Below are positions 45,595 to 56,900 of a stretch of DNA of 64,000 bases, piece after piece. Position numbers and translations under genes: made by a program. Origin of the DNA: Camarhynchus parvulus (Eukaryota > Chordata > Aves > Passeriformes > Thraupidae); NCBI RefSeq assembly GCF_901933205.1, contig NC_044571.1:74587689-74651688 (forward strand). The letters run 5' to 3'. The notes beneath the pieces are model-generated. The model saw only the letters and a program-made list of their open reading frames with translations. It made no database searches and was not told the DNA's origin. Each line of letters begins with the position of its first letter. Within the stretch, counting starts at the first letter, position 1.

Positions 45595-45870
45595 CTAACC
45601 TGATGTGACCAAGAGTCTCACCCAGCGGTTCCTATATCAAATCTGTAATTTCTCTTGGAGTTGGACAATGTATTTTAGAGAAACATCCAATCTTGATTTA
45701 AAGACTTCAAGAGACAGGAAATCCATCACTTCCCAGGGTAAGTTGTTCAAGCTGATATCTACTCTCATTTGTTAAAAACTGCATTTTTCTAGCTTTGGTT
45801 TCTAATGTTCACTGTCAGAGATGAACCTAGTATTCCTGTAATGGTATCACTCAGTGCTATTCCTGGAAAT
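45595..45870 (-). mobile_element. Ancient CR1-type LINE 3' remnant
   Basis: Stretches such as ATCCAATCTTGATTTAAAG, ACTTCAAGAGACAGGAAATC and CCCAGGGTAAGTTGTTCAAG, followed by ACTCTCATTTGTTAAAAACTG, match the reverse complement of the conserved 3' end of old amniote CR1 elements. The copy lies about 1.4 kb upstream of the GRIA4 CpG island. Confidence 0.65.
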
Positions 45871-46289
45871 AATCCCGTCCTCCACTTGACCCTCCCTTGC
45901 CCAGACTGCTCAGGATCATTTTGGCAGCTGTGGAAAGCAGAGGAAAGAAAGGGGATGAGGCTATACTATAGAAATTTTGTTTAAAAGACACAAGGAAAAA
46001 AAAAATTGCAGTATCAAAGGAGGGAAATCCCATTTCAGTAGGTTTTGAGAAGTGAATGGCAGATGATGAAGTGATTGATCACAATGTTTATCTTACAGAA
46101 GAACTGGAACAGGAAAGGTAACAGGGATGTAATCAGGATTAAGGCTGGAGGGGAGGAAAGGTGAGATAAGATTTTAGACTCTACTGCTCTGGTGAGTTAA
46201 CTGTGTCTGATTGCCAGGTCCCTATGAAGCTGCTCTCCCATTCCCAAAAGGAAGGGGATGAAAAATAAGGCGAAGAAGCTGATGGCTCC

Positions 46290-46640
46290 TGGTAAAGATG
46301 AGGAGATCACTCACCAGTTACTATCACAGGCAAAACAGACTCAAATTGGGTAAAGGTAATTTAATTTATTGCCAGTAAGGGATAGAATGGAATGGTCAGA
46401 AACAAAGACAAAACTATAAACACCCCACACACACACCTCTTACCAGTCTCCACTTCTTTCATGACTTTTCTCCCTCCTCCTCCTGGGCAGTACAGAGCAT
46501 CACTGATGGCCTCAGATTTGGGCAGCGATGGGTCTGTTTTGGAACAGGATGAAACTGGCTCCTTTTGGGAGCTTGTGACAGAGGCCATCCCTGCAGCACA
46601 CCCTCCCACCCTAGCCTTGCCACACAGACCAGTTTAGCAG
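46290..46640 (+). mobile_element. Avian ERV/LTR-related repeat fragment, copy 1
   Basis: From GATCACTCACCAGTTACTAT through GGCAAAACAGACTCAAATTG, TTAATTTATTGCCAGTAAGG and GGCAGCGATGGGTCTG to GAGGCCATCCCTGCAGCAC, the sequence follows a long interspersed bird repeat known to me from many avian loci, with a large internal deletion. The fragments at about 55.76 and 61.29 kb belong to the same repeat. No coding capacity. Confidence 0.65.
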
Positions 46641-49020
46641 TGGCCTGCCAAGCAAAGGAAGAGCCTGTGTGTTTTCCTGGTGGCAGCTGGGGAGGGGCTG
46701 CACTGAAACCACTCCTGAATGAGGTCCCAGGATTCCCTTAGTTCCCCTCAGGCAGACCAGGAAAGTTGTGGTTGGTGTTTGAGGGAACGAGGGACAGAGC
46801 TCAGAATTCCACAATGAAATATCAGAGAAATTAAGAAATTAGTGAAAGAAGTTTTGTTGAGTGCATCAGTTGCATGGAAGTGATAGACTAAGAGGGGGTC
46901 TGTCTGGGGAGTGCTGACAGTCCGTGGTGAAGGCTTGCTCTGCCTTAGGACACAAACAGCTCCTGTTGGCCTTGGCTAGAGGCCACCACTAGAGAGAAGA
47001 CTCACTCTGTAGAGAATCAGCTGAGGCTGACTATCTGCTGCAGCACATGAATGACTCCTGCTGCAGAAGATGCGTGAATGTGATTTTTTTCCGCCCCTCT
47101 GGCAAGGTTTGGAAACCCTTGGCTATTTTCTTGATCAGATAGTCTTGTGCTTGAACAAAATGCCTGTATGAAAAGACCCTGCAGGAACTTGAATAATATG
47201 AGAAGATTTACACTAAAGAAGAGATGAAGGCTGTGTGTTAGCTAGGAGGAATAAAACTGCAGAGAAGATACCAGAGGCATTCATCTTATGGAAATCCCAG
47301 AGGACAAGCAGGATATGGAGGAGACAGATACCTTGCACTGTGGACAGAGTTCTTGTTACATATGTAGTAGATACAAATACACATGCTGAAGTAGCAACTT
47401 TGACTTTTATTTGTATGTTCTTGCATCCAAAATGCAAATTCCAGCTACACCATCTATCAAAAAGGCATTATGGCCTCTGTCATTATGTGTCTGGAGACAT
47501 GTAACTTTTTGAGGGAGGTCTTGAGTGAGAAAAAGGGAATGTAAGGGCTTTGCCAATTGTCAAGGATAGATTGTGACAATAGGAGCAGAGAGAGGAGGAA
47601 AGAATGACAATTTCACTATCAAAAGACACAAAAATAAAGATCCACCATCACCCTTTCCTAGCAGGTTCCAGGTGCACAGAGGCAGTGACAGCTTTAAAAC
47701 AGACAGCGCCATGCCCCTGGCCTGTGTGCCAGGGCTCCTAATGAGTCCTTTCAGAGCAGGCAAATGTCTGTGCCACAATGGCTCCCCATGGCACAGCCAT
47801 CTGGGTACAGAGATCCATCCCATCTCCTTCATTCAGATTAGTCTTGCTTCAAATACAATTTTCATTGCAGCTCTCACTCTGTGGCCACTGAAAATGCTTC
47901 AGCAATAAATAAATGGTGGCAAAACCAGTTGAGTCAACACCCTGTACTTTCTTAGTCCTTTCTTGCTTTATGAAATGCTGTAAGTCACACATCTGTCAAA
48001 TAGATCCCTTAGACTGTAAACTCTGGGACAAGGCTATGTCTTTTGTGAAGTGCTAGGCAATAAAAAGTAAATAAAATACAAATCATCATCATAGAATTTT
48101 TCTATGCACTTTTTTTGGATGCACTCCACCCTTTGGCATGGTCTCATGTGACCTTTTGTAGTCATATCAGCAGTGCTGAATAGATAACCATCACACAAAA
48201 AGAAGATACAGTTTTCTTTCAGTAGCAGAATTCCTTTTCAGGAAATAGCTTTACAGCAATTTCTTCCATTTTGTGAGATTTTTTCCTCTCATTTTCATTC
48301 TTACTATTTTTCATTCATCTAAATTCTGGGGTAGAGAGAACAGTTAATTATTTTTAATAATATTTCTCATTAAGAGTTTTATTTTGATACTGGAATATCA
48401 ACTGCAGCACGATGCATCTGGCTTTGAATGTCCTACTCCTTTCTACTGTGATGCGTGTTAACATCATTCTTTACAAACCTAATGACCTGAGGAAATTAAT
48501 GGGATACTATCAGACACCATGACCATGAAAGGAGAAGTTGATGGGGAATGGGAAAAATCCTGATTATAATTTAAATTGTGCTGATATCAGTCAGGGAGTT
48601 TTTTCAACCTGAGAAAAATGTGGCAACACTGACATAATTAAGAACTGCCTTATGAAGTTAGACTCAATGTCCATTTTTAACAGTGTCTTATGTGTAACAT
48701 TAACTGATAGAGGTTTGTTAGCAAAGAGTATGAGAGCTGAGCAGCTTTTCCTTTAAGGGACTTTGGGGAGGTTATTTCTTGCTGAGTCCTCTGACCTCCT
48801 GACAGTCAGGGCTTTGGGGCTTCTAAACCAAAGATTTTCTAGAGGTCTTTGTGTTGAAGAGTTGCCTACAGTGTTGTTGCCTTATATTTACTTCCATGTC
48901 CAGCAGCATCCTATGCAAATGCACTCTATAACCCCATATTGAGAATGCAGTTTATTTAGTTTGATTTAAATCTTACTTTGTATTGACCTTTTCCTGGAAA
49001 TTCCAAAAGGTAGTAATAAT
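46641..49020. other. Intergenic DNA, nothing recognised
   Basis: No supported coding region. Chance ORFs at about 47.2-47.9 kb overlap on both strands and lack splice or family evidence. Confidence 0.45.
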
Positions 49021-49560
49021 AAAAAAAAGTTTACCTTGTAATATCATTCATAGCTTTATATACTGTTATAATGTCACCTTTCAGTCACCTCTTTCTGTCT
49101 TCCCGTATCTTATAGTCTATACTATATATCAATCGTCCTGGCCACTGTTCTTTCTGCTGCCTCTTACGTCTTTCTGAAAAACAGGACGCATGAAATAGAG
49201 CGCATTTTTTCAGGTGTAAAACTGGTTTCTGCTTGACTCATTTTCTTCCTAATTTCCTAAATTCCTAAAACATAATTTTCCTCTGAGCATGCAGACAATG
49301 TTTTCAGGAAACTATCCACAAAGACTTCCATATCTCTTTCCTGGGTGGTAGTAGCTAATTTAGAGCCTATCATTGTGTATGCATAGTTAAGGTTTTTTTC
49401 CTCATGTACATGCTTTGTAAATTTTTTTTTGATACAGAATTTCATTTGCTGTTTTATTTTTCAATTAATTAAGTACTGAGAAATTTTTCTGCAATACTTT
49501 CCAGACAGCTTCAGTCCCTGGGAATCTGATAAAATAACAAAATCGGAATCTATTCCCTTT
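49021..49560 (-). mobile_element. Ancient CR1-type LINE remnant
   Basis: The plus strand shows reverse-complement CR1-type blocks in order: ATACTGTTATAATGTCACCT near 49060, TCCTGGCCACTGTTCTTTC near 49135, GGTAGTAGCTAATTTAGAGC near 49347, CTATCATTGTGTATGCATAG near 49367 and ACAGAATTTCATTTGCTG near 49434. Such order and spacing match older amniote CR1 families from memory. It is a non-coding fossil. Confidence 0.65.
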
Positions 49561-52269
49561 AAATGTGATCTCATATTCATTACATTTATAATGGCTTAAT
49601 AGTTTTTTTTTTCTGTCCATATTTATAACCTGGGCTGCATCATAGGGTGTACCTTAGAAAATACAAAAGTTTGAAGTAATGTTTCTTTCCTAAGTACAGC
49701 TTATTGCAGTAGTAAATGCCAGGCAATTCTGAAGGATGGGGTAATTTCCTCATCAATTACAGGTGTGCATGTGGGGAGAATGCAGCGACTTAAAAGCATT
49801 CCACCTGAGCCCATCTGGTCTTGTTTATACAGGGAAAAAAGATCAACTTTTGCTAATGCTGGTTTCTGCCCATCACTTATAATAATTCCTGAATTCAAAA
49901 TGAGTTATTGCTAATCTTCTAGGTACTGGGCAGGTTAGACCAAGCTTTCTTTGTAAGCTTTCATGAAATAGGGCTTAAAATAAGTGTATTTCATTCTCAT
50001 TTTTAATACTTACTCATCTGAGTACTTTTCTAAAGTAGCAAAGGAAGGGTTCCTGTGGGTATATCTGAGGAGTCTCGTTGGTAATCACCCAGACCAAAAA
50101 GTCAGGTTGTTACCTGAAAGGGAGGGTACAAGTTGAGAAAGGTCATTCACCCACATGTCCCCCTGCTGTGGACAGGAGACATGCACATGGCTCTTCTGAA
50201 TCATGCAGTACTTAAAAATTCCCTTTTTTATCTGGGATCAGGACATTGGTTCTACATCTCCTAAGCAAAGAGCAGTCACAGTTACAATGACAACTCCCTG
50301 CAGGTGAACGCTTTGTAGTGAAACTGAATTCAGTGTGGAATGAGATGGGAAGAAACCAGAAGAAAATCAGGAGACAGAAACTCGATTTAGGTAATTACAG
50401 ATATTTGGAATGTGAAATCTTATGAATAAAAATTTTCTTTTCCTAAATAAAAAAGATTGTTTCTTTGGGCTATATTAACCCAACTAACTGAAACCAAACC
50501 AAAAACCAAAACCACAAAAACATATTAAAACATCACACTAATTTCATGACAAATAATATTTTCCCCCTAAACGTTTTTGTACTTTGGGGTTTTTTTTTGC
50601 CAAAAGTTAGTGGAAAATATTTTTCATTTTCTTACCAGTTCTCATTAAAATGTTTTCCCATAAGCTCTGGGACATAATCTACTCAGCAGAGTGAGGAAGA
50701 TGTCAGAACTGTATAAAAAATAGCCTCTGTTCACTACCCATAGCATTTTGCTGTATTGACCTAATTGTCACTTCTTGTGAAAAAACACCCCAAAGCTTAC
50801 CTTTGTTTGAAGGCAATGTTTTTTAGCTCATTTCTCTTGTTCACCTCCTGAGTGCTGTCACCCACAAGAAGGAGTGAGGTGGTTTCTGTGTGGCTTGTGC
50901 CACCACTATCAGAGAATCACCTCGTCAGATCAAGCTGCAGAAGTCTCTGTACTGATGATACTGGATGAGCAAAAAGGATGATTCGAGATCCAGAGGGAGA
51001 AAGGGAACGGTGAAATTGCTGAGAAGAAGCGTCTGCCCTGTCTTTTTAACACATGAAGTGAAACAAATTTGATAAAAAATATTTCAGGCATGATAACCAG
51101 GAAACCTTCAATGCTCTTTCTGCAGAATCATACTTATAGAATTGAACTGCAGTTTGATACACTAAATTGCTCATAAAAATTAGTTTTAGTGAGGTTTATT
51201 GCCAATAAAAATGATACTTTTCACTTACATCCTGTGATCTTGTCTTGCATTTCCCAGTCCCTAACAGACCTGTATCTGCGCGTGTGAGAGATAAATATCT
51301 TGCTTTTATACCATCTATAGTTTTGTACCAAAGCATTGCTTACTTATATAAAGCTATTTCTCAGCTTCAGAAAAAAACATACAATCAAATATTGCAATGC
51401 TTTTCTGAAATCACACACACTCTCTCTATTTTCTGCTATATTTCACATTAATTAGAGCCCATAAAATATTGCCTGGATTTGAAGATGCATTTTCAGCCCA
51501 CAGTTTTGACCTTTCTGTATTCAAAATTGTATTATTCTCTCCATGGCAGGGTTAAAGTTTATCTTAAATAAATCTGTCTCTTTGGCTCAGCTCTAGCTGG
51601 CTTCCAGCCCCCATCCCCACACCACAAAAGCTGCAGACTAGATAATTGCTGTCATTCAGCTATAGCCATGTGCTGTGTTTGCAGAACTAGAATCTGTTTC
51701 CCTAGAAAATCAGACAATCTTTGATGCCTTAAATGCTGTAAGTATAAGTTCTTACTAGTACTCTGATAGTCAAGACATGCCAGTTTTTATTCACTTATTT
51801 CTTCTTCAAAAATATGTAGTGAAGATAGAAGGTGGGTTTATCTGTTGCATTATTAAGTAAAGTTTAAGAAGCAATTTAGTGCTGTGATGGTCCCGTCTAG
51901 CACTAATGTCCCTGAAAATAAATTAGTTTATAAGCTGTTGGTTTATTTAACAGTTGATACACAATGATTCATACTCTAAGGACTAGGGATTATTGGCAGA
52001 AAGTTTTTTCATTGAGCATCTTTTAAAACAGGTCGGATTTTGTCATAATAATTGATGTATACATACTTATTATCCAAAATACATTTTATGTTAACTTTCT
52101 CAGTCTTCTGCTGTGCTAAATAGCACTGTAATCTGCAAGTAAGTGCAAGGCAAGCGGGGGTGCCTTTAGGGGAAGAAAATGCTACTTTGCAAAAGGGTGA
52201 AATTATCTAACCTTATGTCACTTGGAGCACTCTTTTAAAAAACCCATAAGTGGTCCTTACTAAAGCACA
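49561..52269. other. Intergenic DNA, nothing recognised
   Basis: AT-rich sequence between two ancient CR1 remnants; it may hold further unrecognisable LINE decay. No gene seen. Confidence 0.45.
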
Positions 52270-53370
52270 TCATGTGGTCATTGAATTAGAAATACAGGGA
52301 TGGAATAGATTCCAAAGGTTATATCGACCAGTCCTCTGCCTCTGGGGAAGGAACAAATACACCACAGCTTCCTACAGAGATTTTTATCTACTACTTTTTT
52401 TTAGAATTTCTGCTAAAAGACTCTCCAAGGGTGTCCTGTTCAAGCTTTCTCCTCTCAATTTTTTTATTAATATATGACCTATATAGTCTTTTCTGCAAGT
52501 TGTACTGGGTTCTTTTTGTCTTTCCTTCACACGGACAATTCGTAACAATTGATCATTGTCTTTCCTATTAACAATCTGTCATATCCTAAAAGATCTATCA
52601 AGTCTTTGTCTGCCTAGACTAAAAGGAACCCTTCTTTTTGCAGTCTTTCTTCACTATTGATACTTTCCGAGCCCTCTTCTCTTTCCTGCTGTTTTCTTCT
52701 GTATTCTTTCCAGAATGACTATGTGTGTTTTGGAGTATGGCACTGAAAGCCACTGGCGCTCCTTCAGCTGCATTCTCCCTGTAAACAAGTGGAAGGAAAT
52801 TATTCTGACCCATATCTTACCTTCAAAATTCTTGACAACAGATTTTCCCTTTCCTTCTTTTGCAGTAATACTACACTGTTGACTCACAGGTGATTTCTAA
52901 TACTCTTAACTTCCAGGTCCTTCTTTCCTCACTTGGCATTTTCAGTATTCATTTCTCCTTACTACTTATTTTGCTCTGAACTTTGTTTCTTTTTTATTAA
53001 TTTCTTTTTAATTCTAGATTATGTATTTATTAGGACAGTTCAGAAATCTCCAGACTTCTGTAACCCTCAGATACCCTATTTCATCTACCATATTTTTTAA
53101 CTTTTTAATCCATACTTTTAATGAAAACACTGAGCAGAGTTGGGCCTGAAATCTCTGAGGGCTGCAGTCTGAAAGAAAAAATCCCCATTTGATACTGATT
53201 TAAAATCCCCATTTATTCTTTGAGAAGAGCTTTCCAAGAAGTCACACACAGTCTCTATATCTTTTTTCATGTAGAAAACATTTCCCTTCTTTTCCTACAA
53301 GAATTTAATATAAAAAAAAATTAATTTTCTTACTGTACTCAAGATACTTCAACATAATTCTTCTTCACTG
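52270..53370 (-). mobile_element. Ancient CR1-type LINE remnant, 3' part
   Basis: The plus strand reads as the reverse complement of an amniote CR1. Recognisable pieces are the GCAGTAATACTACACTGTTG stretch at about 52863-52882 and TTAATGAAAACACTGAGCAG near 53118, followed by GGGCCTGAAATCTCTGAGGG. It is heavily diverged with indels and stops, so non-functional. It continues after the LTR at 53371-53884. Confidence 0.65.
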
Positions 53371-53884
53371 TATCATGGTTTAAACCCAGCTGGCAACTCA
53401 GCACCAGACAGCCATTTGGTCTCTCCCCCTGCAGCATAATCGGGGAACCAGGATGGTAAAAATGAGAAAACTCATGGGATAAAGACAGTTTAATAAGGAA
53501 AGAAAAAGACACACACACGAGAAAAGCAAAGAATTCCTTCTCCACTTCACATGGGCAGCCCAGTGTTCAGCCATCTTCAAGAAAGCAGGGATCCATTTTC
53601 CCCCCCAGCTTTCTACACTGAGCACGGTGCTGTATGGTCTGGAATGTCCCTTGGGTCAGCTGGGGTCAGCTGTCCCAGCTGTGTCCCCTCCCAGCTCCTT
53701 GTGCACACTGAGCTACTTGCTTGTAGGGTGGGGTGAGAGGCAGGGAAGGCCTTAACTGTCTAAGGGCTGCTCAGCAGTGACTAAAACATCCCTGTGGTAC
53801 TGACACTGCTTCCAGCACAAATCCAGAACACAGCCCCAAACCAGCTACTATGGAGGAAATGACACCAGCCAAAATCAGCTTACC
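53371..53884 (-). mobile_element. Solo LTR of a common avian ERV, nested in an old CR1
   Basis: The sequence from ATCATGGTTTAAACCCAGC to about ...CCAGCCAAAATCAGC matches, from memory, a frequent bird LTR, here in reverse orientation. Diagnostic stretches are GGGTCAGCTGTCCCAGCTG, CCCCTCCCAGCTCCTTGTG, GGAAGGCCTTAACTGTC and CTGCTCAGCAGTGACTAAAA. On both sides the sequence is an old CR1 LINE which resumes across the insertion. It is diverged and target duplications were not clear. No internal retroviral genes are present. Confidence 0.75.
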
Positions 53885-54150
53885 TAGCAATACAGTTATC
53901 CCACCCCAGGAGATTAGCTTGGCTTGACACAGTTAATTTTTGGAAAATACACATTGTTTGATTTTATTATTCTTCAGGTGTTTCCAAGTTTTCTGTGTAC
54001 ACATCTTTTCCATTTTAATGCAGTTTGTAGTTTGGTGAGGTGTCCCATTTTCTTTAGATTCCCCATTATCCCTCTTTTAAAGATACGCATTTTCTTCTTT
54101 TCTGAGACTGTCCCTCTCAATATGACTTCTCACATGTAATCAGTGATGCT
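53885..54150 (-). mobile_element. Ancient CR1-type LINE remnant, continued after LTR
   Basis: Sequence after the LTR resumes in the expected CR1 order: AGCTTGGCTTGACACAG, then TTATTATTCTTCAGGTGTTT, then a CTTTTAAAGATACGCATTTT segment. The same consensus region precedes the LTR, so the two parts were one element. The reverse-transcriptase frame is destroyed. Confidence 0.55.
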
Positions 54151-55759
54151 TCAAATACAGTATTGTTTATTTCTTTATGCATTTGGAGGGAAATTTAATC
54201 CACTAGTGGACACTTTAAAAAAACTAATTTAAAAAAATTAGCTATTCTGTCTTAACAACTAAAATTCAAATTTTGTCCTTCAAATAGTTTAGAAGGCTTG
54301 AAAGCAGCTTGAAATTATCATCATCATGCTTCAAACTATGCTAGTGGTGTTTGAAATATCAAAAACCTGTTTTACACAAGTAGCCAAGACACCTTTAAAG
54401 CTTTTTTTTTTGCAGTTCTTTTGGAGCATTTTACTTTTTGTTCCTTGAAATGTTGTCTTACTGTGTTACAAGAGTAAGGTGAGGAGCTAAAGCTCCCCAG
54501 TAAAGCAGTATTTCAGGAAGCAGTTCAATAAAGCAGTATTTCAGGAAGAATCTTGAATGGTGGGGAAAATATTGTGTAATGCCTGAAGTGAACAGATTAT
54601 TTCTTTTAGAGGTATTTTGAACATATTCATGTTGTACATGCACCTGATGCACTTAGCACATGCAGACTTTGCAGAGACATTTTGCATTCAGATCAGGTAA
54701 ACCTCCAGCCAAATACACTCATGAATACTGAAGTAATTACTGAGCTCTGAGGACACGTTGTGAGGACATTATCATTTGTCAGCAGGATACCAGTGACTGC
54801 TGTCATGGAAAATTTACATTAGCATCATTGTTAAATAGTCTGTTTACTAGTTTCTTAATGACCTGCAGCAAACAATGATTTGAACTACTTTATGAAGGTT
54901 CAGCGTGGAAGGCTGCAGTTGTGTTGAATGAATTTTCATAGGTTAATGGTATTAAGACAGAATCAACAGCAGCTGTCAAGTCATATGCAACCAAATCATC
55001 TGTGAATAGGTCTAGGTGGCAGTTGTTTCTGTGATGCTAATGTAGGTTGGAGATGTAAAGTTTGTTTTAAAATATGCACTTGAAATATAAGTAGCCAGAT
55101 AGCTGTGCTGTAGCATGAAGCCTGGAAGGGACTCTGAAAATCCATCTCACAGGTTAGGAAAAGCAGGACTTCTAAACCAAAGCTGCCAAGAGTCTTTCAC
55201 TGTAGCAGATCAGAAGTTTCTAGGAAAGAAGTGTGGGCAAATAAAAACATATATGGTTTCCTTGGTAATTGCAACTTTAGAGTTACTCAAGAAACGCTGG
55301 ACGGTGCTAATAGGCTTAAAAATATTTTCTTAGGTTTCACTGGCAATTACCTACTACTCAACAGCTGAGAGTTTGGAAATTTCTTGTTAATTTCCACAAA
55401 TTATTATTTGATCCATGATCAGCTTTTTCTGGAAAGATTTAATTAAACCTCACTAATTGAAAAAAATATACATGATTTCTGATGATGCATGACAAACTTT
55501 ACCTGTATTTAATATTTGAAGGAATTCTTTGCCTGAGCTAACAGGTTTCATGGAGGAAAAATCAGACTTAACTGTTATTTGGCGCCAAAGAGAAATTTTG
55601 GCACCTAATAGAAAGAAAATGTTCTTGGGAAAGTCTAAGTGCAGTGTATTATTTTGTTTTTCTTTATCAAATAGAATAAAAAATATTGGTCTATTTAACT
55701 TGAGAGTAGGCAAAATTCATAAAGACAGACTTCTTAGAATTTTTTTTTTTAGAATAACA
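54151..55759. other. Intergenic DNA, nothing recognised
   Basis: Only the short 28-bp-period duplication stands out. No gene seen. Confidence 0.45.
54501..54548. repeat. 28-bp-period short direct duplication
   Basis: TAAAGCAGTATTTCAGGAAG occurs identically at 54501-54520 and 54529-54548. Confidence 0.95.
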
Positions 55760-56010
55760 GGGGTCAGTCCACACTTCTCCCCTGCTCCAGAGTGGGCTCT
55801 TCATGGCGACAACTTTCTTCAGGAACTACCCAGCTGCTGGGACATGGGGCCTTCCATGGGTGTGGGGTCCCCTCTGCTGTGGTCACTACGCAGGAAGCTC
55901 TGCTCTGGCACCTGGGGCACTGCCTCCTGCTCGTGTTCCAGTGACCACGGTGTCAGCACACAGCCCTTTCCCAGACGGGGTTCCTGGCTCAGTCCTTGAC
56001 AGGAGCCACA
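55760..56010 (+). mobile_element. Avian ERV/LTR-related repeat fragment, copy 2
   Basis: CACTTCTCCCCTGCTCCAGA followed by repeated GCTCC/GGGTCC-type units such as TGTGGGGTCCCCTCTGCTGT corresponds to the tandem-unit middle section of the repeat seen at 46290-46640 and 61285-61850. The GC-rich island in AT-rich DNA explains the chance reading frames here. Confidence 0.5.
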
Positions 56011-56850
56011 GGAGCACGGACATCCTGGAAGCGGGTGTCTGTAGTTCCTGTGTGCGTGTCTGTGTGCACCTGGGTGTCTGTCTGTGACAGCTTGCTGGTT
56101 TTCAGCTGGTCACTTAAGGATGTGCAGAGGATGTTCAAAAGAAAACTCAGCATAAAACTTATGAAGCACTTTGGCACGAGACTGAATATTCACAGAACCC
56201 CTTTAACAGCTTTGTCATGCAATATGTAAATTATGTTATTAATATAAGAATCTGTTATTTTATCTTACTTAAAAGGGGGAATTTTGTGAACTGCTCTTCA
56301 ACCCTTCTTTCATTTTCGAATTAAGGACTTGTGTTTGTCTGCGAGTAGGTTGTGCTAACTCTCCAACCAACAAAATGTCTGAATCCATCTCATATCTTCA
56401 TCATTACATTCAGTAGGCTTTTTACCCTTTTAAAAATTATTTTGTATATTTTATTAAATTATACAGAACAAACTGTTTCTTGGAGGAAACTGATTCTCAG
56501 TGAAAATGTCTTTGCATTTATTCTGAACAATTACTGCCATTCTGTGTGTACAAGGTGAAATGTCTCCTCATTTCCATCTTTTATAGACTGCCTCACAGTA
56601 CTGCAGGCTACCAGGAGCAACAAGCAGCAGGGATTTCTACATTCAATATTTTTTTACTTTTTTAGGATTTAGGCTACAGCATAGTCCCAGAAGAAGAAAT
56701 GGCAGCCTTAGAAAAATGGTGTTTGTTCAGTCTTGTAAATGAATGTTACATATATTCAAGCAAGCTTAATGAGGGAAAATATGTCAGATTTAGTGTTTGC
56801 TAATGTTATTGGCCAATGCATCATTGCAGCACATTTATCAGATCTCCCCA

Positions 56851-56900
56851 TGAAGGCTCCTGTAGGTCTTTTCCAACCTAAACCATTCTATGATTCTGAG
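56851..56900 (+). mobile_element. CR1 3'-end fragment, sense
   Basis: GTAGGTCTTTTCCAACCTAA followed by ACCATTCTATGATTCTGAG is the sense 3' terminus of avian CR1, including the ATTCTATG-type end repeat. Severely truncated. Confidence 0.8.

Noticed and set aside
55529..55999. 156-codon plus open frame
   Set aside because: It spans AT-rich DNA and then the ERV-related repeat at 55760-56010; composition changes mid-frame and no family is recognised.
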